A stretch of 22,792 bases of DNA from CAZCTO01 sp964501725 (GCA_964501725.1 CAZCTO010000025.1:1-22792); one strand, 5' to 3'; shown: positions 14,605-22,442, counted from the stretch's first letter. The notes: generated from the sequence alone by a model not told the origin. Program-made: numbers and translations.

Positions 14605-15597
14605 ATGCAGACCCATAAAAAATGGATTCTTGTCATTCTGATTGTTATACTACTTGCTTGCAGCGTCTTTCTTGTCCTGAACCTGAACAAAGCCAGAACG
14701 ATTCTCAGTCTGAAGAAGGTGGATAATTATCCCCTATACTCCATGAGATACTACGGAGATTACAACCTGGACTATTCCGTTCCGGAGAGCCATAGAACCG
14801 GTGTCAACGCAGAGCCGGATAAAATCATGTGCACTTGCTTTCTGGCAAGAAATGAGGCCGGTGACCCTCTTTTCTGCAGAAATCTTGATTATACCTTATT
14901 AGGACACCAAATCAGCGTGCTGCTCACCGACGCTCCCGGGAAAAACGCAGCATTGACGACAGTCGATCTGAACTATCTTGGTTACAGCAAAGAAAATCCA
15001 CCGGATCGCTCACTCATCGGAAGCAATTTACTATACGCGCCTCGAATTACGATAGACGGGATTAATGAATACGGACTTGCCGTTGCAATCCTCGCGGTTC
15101 CCATTGCCGAGCCGCCGTTTGACCCGAATAAACCGGACACGGACGAAGTCGGAATGATGAGATTGATTTTAGATGATGCCAAGACAATCGACGAAGCAGT
15201 GGAAATAATCAAGCAATACAACATCCTTTTTCACGAAGGTGCCGGGCATTTTATGATAGCGGATGCCAGCGGAGATTCAGCAGTCATCGAATTCATAGAT
15301 GGTCAGGTCGTTGTCTTCCGGACGGATACGGATTGGCAGGTATGTACAAATTTTATTCTTTCTCAGGAGGATCGCAATAAGAATGGCCTTTTCCGGTATG
15401 AGACAGCCATGGAGTGTCTGAACGAAAACAGTGGTATATTGTCTGAGGAGCAGGCAATGCAATTATTGTCAGATGTTTCTCAAGACAGCACTGTCTGGTC
15501 TGTTATATACAACCTCAGAACCGGAGAAATGCAAATCGCGATGGGGAAAAAGTATGAGGAAGTAAACTGCTTTGATTTGCAGATGCATAATGAGTAA
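14605..15597 (+). CDS. membrane-anchored Ntn-type amide hydrolase (choloylglycine hydrolase / C45-like)
   Basis: A 330-residue protein with an N-terminal membrane helix (about 7-27) and an external Ntn-hydrolase domain. The nucleophile region MCTCFLARNEAGDPLFCRNL (75-94) aligns with the MCTxFxxxxxxGxxxFGRNxD pattern of linear amide C-N hydrolases, giving Cys76 as catalytic; R92, N93 and D95 fit the substrate-binding set. DGINEYGLAVAIL and the VCTNF motif also fit. Relatives cleave bile salts, penicillin V, acyl-homoserine lactones or other N-acyl compounds; which one is not evident. Unlike secreted members with a processed Cys at position 1, the Cys lies 75 residues in, so processing would be needed. 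Start after GGAGG. Confidence 0.8.
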   Translation: MQTHKKWILVILIVILLACSVFLVLNLNKARTILSLKKVDNYPLYSMRYYGDYNLDYSVPESHRTGVNAEPDKIMCTCFLARNEAGDPLFCRNLDYTLLGHQISVLLTDAPGKNAALTTVDLNYLGYSKENPPDRSLIGSNLLYAPRITIDGINEYGLAVAILAVPIAEPPFDPNKPDTDEVGMMRLILDDAKTIDEAVEIIKQYNILFHEGAGHFMIADASGDSAVIEFIDGQVVVFRTDTDWQVCTNFILSQEDRNKNGLFRYETAMECLNENSGILSEEQAMQLLSDVSQDSTVWSVIYNLRTGEMQIAMGKKYEEVNCFDLQMHNE

Positions 15598-15655
15598 ATA
15601 CCGGCTTATAATGATTCTGTGTCAGCGGCGCTGAACATCCGACCGGGAGGACTAT

Positions 15656-16642
15656 ATGAGCGAGAAAAGATTACATATGTCCAATCTGGAGCAAGGTTCC
15701 CGGTCATATATCGACTGCCTTTATTCTTTACTGACCTCTGCCGGCCTTTTTCACTTGCCTAAATACATGTTATCCGGAATGACCGGGATGGCCTTCAAAT
15801 TTGTTATCCATAAGAGGCTCCTGCCGAGTTCTCTCGATATGTACTCATGGCAGGCGGAAAACTGGCAAGCAGTCAACATGCTCGGGATTTACAGCGAATC
15901 CTATGGCGGATCACCATTAGAGTTCACCTATCCTCTATACCGGACTCAAATGCTTAAAAAGATAAAGCATTCCATCAATGATGGCAAAGCAGCCATCGGT
16001 TGGGGAATCGATCGATCTCTTTTTTGCCTGTATACCGGATATCAGGAAGACGAGCAAGTACTCTTTTTTCGGGACAGCCAAAGCAAAGAAGATGGAGTTC
16101 TGCTCTTTGATAACTTCGGACTCGTTACTGAAGCCGATTGGTATGTTCAGATCATGGGTGACAGAATAGAAAAAGACAACAGAGATATATTCCGCGAGTC
16201 ACTGGCCTGCGCAGTGAGAGAATGGAACATGGGATACAAGGTTAGTCCGGATTATGGCTCCGGTAAAGAAGCCTATCAAAACCTGTTACAAGCCTTCGAA
16301 AGCAAAGACTTCAGTTTTCCCGGTGCCTATTATTTTCTCGAGAAGTATATAGATGTTAAATCAGAAATAGGATCCTACATGGATATGGTGATCAAGGAAA
16401 TTCCCGAATTGGCAGACGCGGCATATTGGTATCACGAACTGCAATCGACTCTCCTGTCACTTAAAAAGATGACGCTGACCTTTGATCCCTGCAGAGACAT
16501 CAAGCTCATACCGGATGCGTCCGAAGTTTTTCGGGCCGCGATGCAGATCGAAGAAAAGGCCGTCAAAGAACTGGAAAACTACCTTTATGATTATTTAAAC
16601 AATAAGAATGTTAACCCGTCCCGACTCAATGATTTATTTTAA
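15656..16642 (+). CDS. BtrH N-terminal-like protein
   Basis: A 328-residue protein starting after GGGAGGA, 58 bases downstream of the amide hydrolase. The N-terminal half resembles the BtrH_N family, a papain-like fold named after the butirosin acyltransferase: YIDCLYSLLTSAGL (Cys21), GMTGMAFKFVIH (41-52), DGKAAIGWGID (109-119) and LYTGYQEDE (125-133) before a DSQ turn. The C-terminal half is helical. The His usually ahead of the GYD motif in BtrH is replaced here (SLFCLYTGY), as in some Bacillota relatives, so activity is uncertain. With the amide hydrolase, it suggests a pair acting on acylated small molecules. A TATAAT at 15607-15612 could give it a promoter of its own. Confidence 0.55.
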   Translation: MSEKRLHMSNLEQGSRSYIDCLYSLLTSAGLFHLPKYMLSGMTGMAFKFVIHKRLLPSSLDMYSWQAENWQAVNMLGIYSESYGGSPLEFTYPLYRTQMLKKIKHSINDGKAAIGWGIDRSLFCLYTGYQEDEQVLFFRDSQSKEDGVLLFDNFGLVTEADWYVQIMGDRIEKDNRDIFRESLACAVREWNMGYKVSPDYGSGKEAYQNLLQAFESKDFSFPGAYYFLEKYIDVKSEIGSYMDMVIKEIPELADAAYWYHELQSTLLSLKKMTLTFDPCRDIKLIPDASEVFRAAMQIEEKAVKELENYLYDYLNNKNVNPSRLNDLF

Positions 16643-16677
16643 TCACGACAAGCGGAGATGCTGAATAACTCTTCTCT

Positions 16678-16755
16678 CTAATCAAGAAGCATTCTTGCCT
16701 CGTACAATCGAATGGACCCGCCGCAATTCGGGCACTTCAGGTTTACTATGTCCAT
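16678..16755 (-). CDS. 25-residue zinc-ribbon stub
   Basis: The ATG at 16755 follows GGAGGGAAAGGC and a strong promoter, and encodes MDIVNLKCPNCGGSIRLYEA plus five more residues. This is the first half of a common Clostridial zinc-ribbon start (NLxCPNCGGxL). The second Cys pair, normally about 15 residues later, is missing and the reading stops at TAG. No other frame restores it in the bases that follow. It is probably a truncated gene remnant that keeps its expression signals; a real small protein cannot be excluded. Confidence 0.45.
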   Translation of the reverse strand: MDIVNLKCPNCGGSIRLYEARMLLD

Positions 16756-16780
16756 GCCTTTCCCTCCTTCTTTTAAGCGG

Positions 16781-16809
16781 ATTATACTCTTTGCATGATA
16801 TCGGCTCAA
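16781..16809 (-). promoter_or_regulatory. strong sigma-A promoter for the zinc-ribbon stub
   Basis: On the minus strand TTGAGC (16804-16809) and a perfect TATAAT (16781-16786) are spaced by exactly 17 bases. Confidence 0.6.
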
Positions 16810-16976
16810 GTTGACCATAGTTAACTCCGAACCACCCCCGTCAGCACCATCACAATGCTTAAAAAGCATTTCCGGTCGTTTGTGAATAGACATTAACAGG
16901 AATGAAGCAAAGGACCAGAATAATGGCCACCATATTGGTCTTCCCCCGATGAATCGCTTTTCAAATACTCTTCTCC

Positions 16977-17459
16977 CTACAAATCCTTTTTCAGATACCC
17001 GCAGGTAAAAGGGAAAAAGTCAAACTTCTTCGTTCCGATATGTTCTGCTCCAAAAGATTCATACCATTTCCGAAGGCGTATGTTCTCCTCGATGATCCCG
17101 ATGTTCATTGTTTTGCACCCCGCTTCCCGTGCGGTCGAAAACGCGTGCTCCATCAGCTCCGCGCCGATCCGGAGATGACGATACCCGGGAAGAACGCACA
17201 AATTCGTCAATTCGCATTCGCTATTCTGAAGAAGAATCAACGCATAATATCCGACAATCTGGCCTTCTTCATCGAAGTATCCGACCATCGGAAACCCGGA
17301 CTCCAAGATCCGCTCCAGTCGAGCCTCATCAGTCGCGAAAGCGCTGTGACGGGGCGCATTCTCCTCGGTCAGGGAAAACTCCTCCGCAACGGTTTGAAAA
17401 CTCGCGCGGATCATCCGAACACATTCGGGGATCTCTTCTTTTCCGATTTGTCGTATCAT
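16977..17459 (-). CDS. GNAT family N-acetyltransferase
   Basis: A 160-residue protein of usual GNAT length. The acetyl-CoA loop is LCVLPGYRHLRIGAELMEHA (87-106), followed by NIGIIEENIRLRKWYESFGA (119-138), the motif B region. The end FPFTCGYLKKDL is common in one amino-group acetyltransferase subgroup. The ATG at 17459 lies seven bases after AAGGA; the TTG two codons upstream is too close to that site. It begins 15 bases after the APH-like gene and is probably the last gene of that operon. Substrate unknown; drugs, polyamines and protein N termini are all possible. Confidence 0.87.
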   Translation of the reverse strand: MIRQIGKEEIPECVRMIRASFQTVAEEFSLTEENAPRHSAFATDEARLERILESGFPMVGYFDEEGQIVGYYALILLQNSECELTNLCVLPGYRHLRIGAELMEHAFSTAREAGCKTMNIGIIEENIRLRKWYESFGAEHIGTKKFDFFPFTCGYLKKDL

Positions 17460-17474
17460 AACCAAATCCTTCCG

Positions 17475-18323
17475 TTATGGATTTCTTTTGCGCAGTCTGT
17501 TCTTTAGCAGCGCGTACACCCTTTTCTTTTCGGTTTCGGGTACGCCTTCACTCAGGCGGGCAGCCGCGACCGGGATTTCCCATCTTCGTATACCGGCGCT
17601 TTTCGCTCCGGTCAACTTCCGGTACGCCCTTATATATGCGATGCATAAGAATCTTCTGAAAATTCTTTCCGCAATCCCTGACGGAGGATGCCCTTCGGGC
17701 GGTTCGGCATAGATCAAGAGCAGGCGGGTCCGCGCGACGTCCGCGAGGGGATCACCGATACACGCGGTCATCCAGTCCATCACCCGGCACCTGCCGTCCG
17801 CGAGCATAATGTTGTCCGGGTGAAAATCAAAGTGACAGATGCTCTTTCCTTCCGGAAGTTCTTTCAGAACGTCGAGAACTTTACTCTTCTCTTCCGGGGA
17901 GATCGCCGAAGCCCGCCGGATCTCTTCGCTCAGTTTATCCTTTGCGGTGATCCCTTCGATATCTTTTATCCTGTGAAGGTCCGTGTGATACTTCGCGAGC
18001 ATCCTGGCGTATTTGTTGAGGCTCAATTTGTTCTTGAGCAACAGCGAGAGCATAGTTTCTCCGTATAAGCGCTCATAAACGGCTCCGCACCGGTCGTCAA
18101 TGTGAATCATTTCGATCGGTTCCGGCGCGACCTTTACGTGCTCATTGACACGTAAGACCCATTCAAATTCCTGTCTGCAGGCATTTTCGGGCATGAAATT
18201 CCGGTAAAGCTTCAGGATATGTTCCCCGCCCCACTCGAAAATCTCGGCCGTTCGTCCCTGTCCGATTTTTTGGCCCTTCATATCAATATCCGGCATCTTC
18301 TTTTGATGTACCGACCGGCGCAT
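17475..18323 (-). CDS. APH-like small-molecule kinase
   Basis: A 282-residue protein of the aminoglycoside phosphotransferase fold. GQGRTAEIFEWGGEHILKLY (21-40) is the ATP lobe loop and Lys strand; the catalytic loop is HFDFHPDN (164-171, D166) and the metal-binding motif is VMDWMTACIGDP (181-192, D183). Members phosphorylate antibiotics, choline, fructosamine or homoserine; the substrate here is unknown. Its ATG at 18323 overlaps the upstream gene by 41 bases and has AAGGAG only two bases away. A start at 18281 (MKGQKIGQG), one base after that gene's TGA, is a fair alternative. Either way translation is coupled. Confidence 0.82.
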   Translation of the reverse strand: MRRSVHQKKMPDIDMKGQKIGQGRTAEIFEWGGEHILKLYRNFMPENACRQEFEWVLRVNEHVKVAPEPIEMIHIDDRCGAVYERLYGETMLSLLLKNKLSLNKYARMLAKYHTDLHRIKDIEGITAKDKLSEEIRRASAISPEEKSKVLDVLKELPEGKSICHFDFHPDNIMLADGRCRVMDWMTACIGDPLADVARTRLLLIYAEPPEGHPPSGIAERIFRRFLCIAYIRAYRKLTGAKSAGIRRWEIPVAAARLSEGVPETEKKRVYALLKNRLRKRNP

Positions 18324-19344
18324 CTCTCCTTTCCACGCAAAAGTGCCGGATTAAGAGCGACCGGAAATAAAGGTCGCACAAATAGCGTTCCTTTGTTTTC
18401 CAATCTTCTTCCAGCGCCAGGCCGCCGTACGTATCCCAACTCGTAAAATATTGGTGTGTGTACTTTCCGGCGAACACGCCCGAGCCGTTTTCGAGCATCC
18501 GAAGGAGCACATCATATTGCCGCCGGATCTCCGGAACGCCCGGAATCACACCGATCCGTGAAAGGAGTTCCATCCGGTGAAACCACATCATCCAGTCTTT
18601 TGCCTTGAACTCATCGAAGTTCACGCGGAATTGATGCATCGCAAACGAGCCCGGGGAAATCGATTGCGACCGGTAGAGTCCGTTCACACGGGGGATCGGT
18701 GAAAGCTCAACGAGCCTTTGAACCGCTTCCCGGAGCATCCGATATGCGCCCGGCGCGCGCCACGACTCCGTGAATGCCAGAAGCCGAAGGTGATAGATCC
18801 CCGGAAAGGACACGCCCCTCTTGAAAATGAGCTTTCCCCGGTGTTCCGTGGTGATTTGCTCCATGGATTCCACTCTCGAGACCGTTTCAAAAGCATCCAG
18901 GGCTTTCTGAATCTCCGCCCGAACGAAATCCTTGCCCTCCTCACCCGCATACGCGAAAATCGTGGCGCGAATCATTTGAGATCCGCCGAGATTCAATTCA
19001 TCGAGGTATTTACCGACCCTTGACAGACAACCGCGATCAAAGGATTCGCTTCTCTGCTCCAGTTGGGCCAGCATCCCGGATATAGCCGGATGGCTTTTGC
19101 CAAGGCCTTTTTCTGTGAGGACACGAACGGCGGTCTCCACTCCCTCCGGACTGTGAATGTCACGTGGAATCCAGCCGTCCGCGTCGATCAGCGCAATGTA
19201 TTTACGAATCAGCGCATCCCCGAGGATATCCTCCGTTAAGGCGGCTTCCTCTTTGAATTCTATGTTCCCGAGAATCTCCCTTCTGAGACGAAGGCGGATC
19301 GCCGGGCAGGCGTGATTCGTCAGATAAGCAACAGACGATTCCAT
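18283..19344 (-). CDS. conserved hypothetical protein, all-helical
   Basis: A 353-residue protein that matches a Clostridial family of unknown function. It starts VAYLTNHACPAIRLRLRREI and contains DADGWIPRDIH (54-64), GGSQMIRATIFAYAGEEG and GIYHLRLLAFTESWR in the middle. The regular helices and the DGW element suggest an alpha/alpha-toroid like prenyltransferase or terpene-cyclase folds, but no catalytic motif was seen. The start at 19344 follows GGGAGGG. It overlaps the kinase gene downstream, so both are made together. No signal peptide. Confidence 0.65.
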   Translation of the reverse strand: MESSVAYLTNHACPAIRLRLRREILGNIEFKEEAALTEDILGDALIRKYIALIDADGWIPRDIHSPEGVETAVRVLTEKGLGKSHPAISGMLAQLEQRSESFDRGCLSRVGKYLDELNLGGSQMIRATIFAYAGEEGKDFVRAEIQKALDAFETVSRVESMEQITTEHRGKLIFKRGVSFPGIYHLRLLAFTESWRAPGAYRMLREAVQRLVELSPIPRVNGLYRSQSISPGSFAMHQFRVNFDEFKAKDWMMWFHRMELLSRIGVIPGVPEIRRQYDVLLRMLENGSGVFAGKYTHQYFTSWDTYGGLALEEDWKTKERYLCDLYFRSLLIRHFCVERRDAPVGTSKEDAGY

Positions 19345-19439
19345 AATGCCCTCCCGAAGGTGTTTTTACCATTATACTCCTCCGGTATTCGAGACCGCGC
19401 CACTCATGCCTGAAAAAGATTGTCCGGAGTTCCTTGCTT

Positions 19440-20220
19440 TCACTCCAACCCCTCTTCATACTCCATTAACATCGAACCCAGTATCTNNNNNNNNNNNNNN
19501 NNNNNNNNNNNNNNNNNNNNNNNNNNNNNNNNNNNNNNNNNNNNNNNNNNNNNNNNNNNNNNNNNNNNNNNNNNNNNNNNNNNNNNTCTCGAAAAACACG
19601 TTGTCCGGCTCGAAATCATAGTGAACAAGGCCGTACGTGGCATTACTTTTCGGAAGTGCGGATAATGCGACACGAAGCGAGTCGAGTTCCCGTCGGACCG
19701 TGTCAGGGGCGTGAAATTCGAGCAGGACTTTCTTCGCCCATATAAGTGCGTCCTCCCAGGTCCACATCCGGTTTTTCGGTGAGTACCGGGTCGAGAGGGC
19801 ATGAAGCCGACCGAGGGATTTTCCGTACGTGTGCATCATATCATCCGCATAATCGGTGCGGTCGAGCCGGATGCCGCCGACACCCCGGAAAGCGGTCGCG
19901 AAATAGTCGCCCCAGGCGGTTTCCAAGGTGAGGAGATATTCCCCCGAATGCGAGGCGAGCGGTTCGGCTGCGGGGAAGCCGTTTTCGCGCAGATAAAGGA
20001 TGAACGAAAGTTCACCCGCGATGTTCCCGCGAAGCTTCTCGTCCGTCGGCGCGAGGCGCAGAAAACAGACTGCTCCGTCCTGATAATACGGGTAAATCGC
20101 GTTACTGGAGATACGGAACTGCGCGAGCATCCCGTCGAGAGATTCCTCGTCAAGCGCCCAATTTTGAAGGGCTTCCCTTGCCAGATCGAAATTAGCGAAA
20201 AGGTGTCTTAATTTCAGCAT
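19440..20220 (-). CDS. APH-like phosphotransferase, C-terminal part lost in assembly gap
   Basis: The start is the ATG at 20220 (MLKLRHLFANFD) after AAAGGAA. Residues 1-211 are visible: the N-lobe with AVCFLRLAP and the catalytic loop LVHYDFEPDNVFFE (198-211; D202, N207). The gap begins there, so the metal-binding Asp and the last ~110 residues are not seen. After the gap the only frame with a plausible tail ends MEYEEGLE-stop at 19440. The true end is therefore uncertain. This type often occurs in Bacillota with unknown substrate. It has no room for a promoter between its start and the hairpin at 20242-20279. Confidence 0.75.
19487..19586. other. assembly gap (100 N)
   Basis: A second run of exactly 100 N, placeholder of unknown true length. 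About 200 or more bases of kinase coding sequence are probably missing. Confidence 0.95.
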
Positions 20221-20239
20221 CGTATGTTTCCTTTCAATC

Positions 20240-20279
20240 AAAAAACGTGCACTTCCGGAATGACGGAAGAACACGTTTT
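20240..20279 (-). terminator. Rho-independent terminator or leader attenuator
   Basis: On the minus strand AAAACGTG and CTTCCG pair with CGGAAG and CACGTTTT across a two-base internal loop, followed by six U (20240-20245). It ends 28-67 bases after the small membrane ORF and only 19 bases before the kinase start at 20220. Confidence 0.7.
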
Positions 20280-20306
20280 GTCACCTTTTGATCCGCACGA
20301 GTGCCG

Positions 20307-20421
20307 TTAGATGTTGATCAGGCGAGCGACAGTACTTCCGATTACCGCTCCGATAACCATTGCGACAGCGAGCGAAAGGATATCGAAGACAGCGTCCCTG
20401 ATGAACTTGCCACCCGCTCAT
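20307..20421 (-). pseudogene. small glycine-zipper membrane ORF, apparent one-base frameshift
   Basis: In the frame of the preceding DUF5067 gene, two TGA codons in a row (20423-20418) are followed by 36 sense codons ending at TAA 20307-20309. They encode AGGKFIRDAVFDILSLAVAM, then VIGAVIGSTVARLINI: a charged N-terminal part and one glycine-rich membrane helix. An ATG at 20421 overlaps the DUF5067 stop as TGATG, but in the frame one base off. Removing one base in the GGGTGG run would give a clean 37-residue protein beginning MSGGKFIRD. The third-base pattern is GC-rich as in real genes here. It is either a frameshifted gene or an assembly error. Confidence 0.5.
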
Positions 20422-20987
20422 CACGACAATTTCAAGATCATACTTTGCGTCTCGCCTTTACTTTCGTCAAAAAGATTATCATTGATATCAATCGAGAAAT
20501 CGGCCGTCGGATCAACTAGCGCAAAAGAGAAATCGTATGGTATGGTCGTTCCGGGCGTATATTCCATCCATCTGGCACTCGATCTTGCGTCTTTTCCGTC
20601 CTTATAAAAAACCGGCATGCCTTGTCCCTGCTCAATTCCGTTTTGATAACCGTGTGCGCAAAAATAGCTGCCCGGAGTCATCTGCTTCTCTCCGCTGTTC
20701 GTATATTCAAAATGAACGACCAACGCCGCATTCCCGTCACGATCTTCCACGACCTCGTGGGATTTGTATGCCAGTGTAATAGTATCCTTTTCGAAAAGGA
20801 CCGGATCGTCCGGCATCGGAAGTGTCTCGGGCACCACCGGTTCTGTTTCTTGCGTTGTAGCTTCTGTCGGAGTTTCTGTCGTTTGATTCGTTGTTATCGC
20901 GACCGTCGTCGTCTCTTCCGGGCTAGATGCGCACGAAGAGAGGCATAATAAACCAACGACCATTCCTACTGCGATGATCTTTTTCAT
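20421..20987 (-). CDS. DUF5067 lipoprotein
   Basis: A 188-residue protein starting after AGGAGGATC. The lipoprotein signal ends LLCLSSC (Cys19). A Thr/Glu-rich linker (about 22-55) leads to a beta-sandwich domain with TITLAYKSHEVVEDRDGNAA, then LVVHFEYTNSGEKQ (about 71-105), the DUF5067 pattern; the domain ends SIDINDNLFDESKGETQ. Such proteins sit on the outer face of the membrane in Gram-positives; their role is unknown. The stop TGA overlaps the ATG of the small membrane ORF and is followed by a second in-frame TGA. Confidence 0.82.
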   Translation of the reverse strand: MKKIIAVGMVVGLLCLSSCASSPEETTTVAITTNQTTETPTEATTQETEPVVPETLPMPDDPVLFEKDTITLAYKSHEVVEDRDGNAALVVHFEYTNSGEKQMTPGSYFCAHGYQNGIEQGQGMPVFYKDGKDARSSARWMEYTPGTTIPYDFSFALVDPTADFSIDINDNLFDESKGETQSMILKLS

Positions 20988-21135
20988 GTTCTGATCCTCC
21001 TGTAGTTAGTAATGATAATTATATATCTTTCTTCGAATAATTTCTCTATTAAGATAAATTGTGCAGCATTTTCTGAGCCCGGTTTTAGTTGAGCACTGCA
21101 GCAGGTCCGATCGTTTCCCTGAAATGAGGCTATAT

Positions 21136-22212
21136 TTACTCGGGGATCCACTCATAGTTTGGGTGGAGCGTTTCTTCTTCCGTGATCTGTGTGAGATTTG
21201 ACCCGTCTGCGTCACAGCGGAAGAGTTTGTTTTCCGATATAAACCATATCTGTTTCCCGTCTTTTGAAAAAACACAAAGGCCGGCATATTGATCGGATGT
21301 GATCTTCGTTACCACCCGATCCGATGTTCCGTCCGTATTGATCGCGCAAATGAACAATCCCTCATCCGTTAGCTTGGGATAATATACCGTTGAGCCGTCC
21401 GGTGAAAAAACAGGTTTTTGGAAATAGCCATTTGTATCGGTCAGTCGAGTTCTCTCCAAACTTTTCAAATCGATCAGATACAACCCTCTGTCCGGATGTT
21501 CGCGAAATCTATCGCCGCTAGTTTGGATAATCATATTTTTTCGGTCGGGAGATAGGCTGATCAATCCAAAAATTCCCTCTTCAAAATCAGTGATTGCACG
21601 GTAGTCACTCCCGTCATGATTCACTGAATATACTTGATAAAATCCCTCATCGTTAGAAAGAAATACATATTCTTTTTCCGTTACTAAAAACCGGTTAGAA
21701 TCGATATTACCAAGCTGACTATTCATGAGCACTTTTTCGTCTGTTCCGTCGACGCTGAATGACTTAAATGATTGACCACAATAAAGGTAAATTCGTGAGT
21801 TATCCTCAGAAAAGTACGGAAAAAATCCCATATGGGAAAAATCCTGTCGGTTCCCTCCGTCAATGTCCATGACACTCAAAGACCCGCCGCCATTTTTGAA
21901 GTTGTAAAGACGTGCGGGGTCCTCGACTTGACAAACAAAAACAATTTTTGAACCATCCGCAGAAAGTGACGGTGCGCCCTCGTTTATATCTTCCGTATTT
22001 GTCAGCCGTTTTGGTTTTTTTCCGTCCGCATCCATGATGTATAGTTCATAGTTGCTCTCATCGCCCTTCTTGTTCCCGGTTTCCATCGAGAAAACAATCT
22101 GTCCTTTGCTACGCTTTGAAGAAATGTTATCAAAAAGTGAACATGATGTAAGACCCGCAATCATCGTAAAGACTAATAGAAGAGATACCAGGCGAATTGA
22201 ATTCCTTTTCAT
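21136..22212 (-). CDS. TolB-like beta-propeller lipoprotein
   Basis: A 358-residue lipoprotein (signal ending GLTSC, Cys24) starting after GGAGGG. At least five PD40-type strands are visible: APSLSADGSKIVFV, FPYFSEDNSRIYLY, LISLSPDRKNMIIQ, PVFSPDGSTVYYP and LCVFSKDGKQIWFI, with partner segments like LYIMDADGKKPKRLT. This gives a six-blade propeller similar to the C-terminal domain of TolB. In Bacillota such lipoproteins bind other extracytoplasmic proteins or peptides. The promoter is at 22322-22350 with an inverted repeat across it. The 148 bases to the next gene show no clear terminator. Confidence 0.85.
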   Translation of the reverse strand: MKRNSIRLVSLLLVFTMIAGLTSCSLFDNISSKRSKGQIVFSMETGNKKGDESNYELYIMDADGKKPKRLTNTEDINEGAPSLSADGSKIVFVCQVEDPARLYNFKNGGGSLSVMDIDGGNRQDFSHMGFFPYFSEDNSRIYLYCGQSFKSFSVDGTDEKVLMNSQLGNIDSNRFLVTEKEYVFLSNDEGFYQVYSVNHDGSDYRAITDFEEGIFGLISLSPDRKNMIIQTSGDRFREHPDRGLYLIDLKSLERTRLTDTNGYFQKPVFSPDGSTVYYPKLTDEGLFICAINTDGTSDRVVTKITSDQYAGLCVFSKDGKQIWFISENKLFRCDADGSNLTQITEEETLHPNYEWIPE

Positions 22213-22321
22213 GTTTTTCCCTCCGATATAAGTTTTTTAACAAATAGGTCCGTCCCCCGGACATAATGATCCTCTCTCATCAGAGTGCTGACTCGCTTTC
22301 ACCTTGGCTGAGTTCTCTTGT

Positions 22322-22350
22322 ATTCTATCATAATCATAAAATCGCATCAA
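22322..22350 (-). promoter_or_regulatory. sigma-A promoter for the propeller lipoprotein gene
   Basis: On the minus strand TTGATG (22345-22350) and TAGAAT (22322-22327) are spaced by 17 bases, with a TG one base before the -10 box. The leader is about 105 bases and includes a small GTCCG/CGGAC hairpin (22248-22262). Confidence 0.6.
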
Positions 22351-22369
22351 AAACACAGTTATGATTATG
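22329..22369. promoter_or_regulatory. operator-like inverted repeat over the promoter
   Basis: CATAATCATAA (22329-22339) and TTATGATTATG (22359-22369) are perfect 11-base inverted repeats with a 19-base centre. One arm lies in the -10/-35 spacer and the other just upstream of the -35 box, about three helical turns apart. Confidence 0.5.
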
Positions 22370-22410
22370 CTTATAAAATTTGACCTCAAGGCAGATGTAA
22401 AAAAGCGGAT

Positions 22411-22442
22411 TCTATTTTGAGCAAGTTAGGCTACTGATCCAA
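22411..22442 (+). repeat. dispersed repeat, copy B
   Basis: A 32-base element matching 12865-12895 (shared core GCAAGTT, GGCTA, TGATCCAA). The rest of 22213-22603, besides the promoter and inverted repeat, holds a TATAAT at 22541-22546 that may serve the gene at 22604. Confidence 0.6.

Noticed and set aside
16678..16893. A longer 71-residue reading ending in the zinc-ribbon stub
   Set aside because: The strong promoter lies inside it, and the good ribosome site belongs to the ATG at 16755.
19440..19486. Assigning the kinase C terminus with confidence from the short tail after the gap
   Set aside because: All three frames stop within 47 bases of the gap and the gap length is unknown, so the tail frame cannot be fixed.
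20418..20423. Recoding of TGA as an amino acid at the double TGA
   Set aside because: Other genes in the window end with TGA where their families end, so TGA acts as a stop here; a frameshift explains the site more simply.
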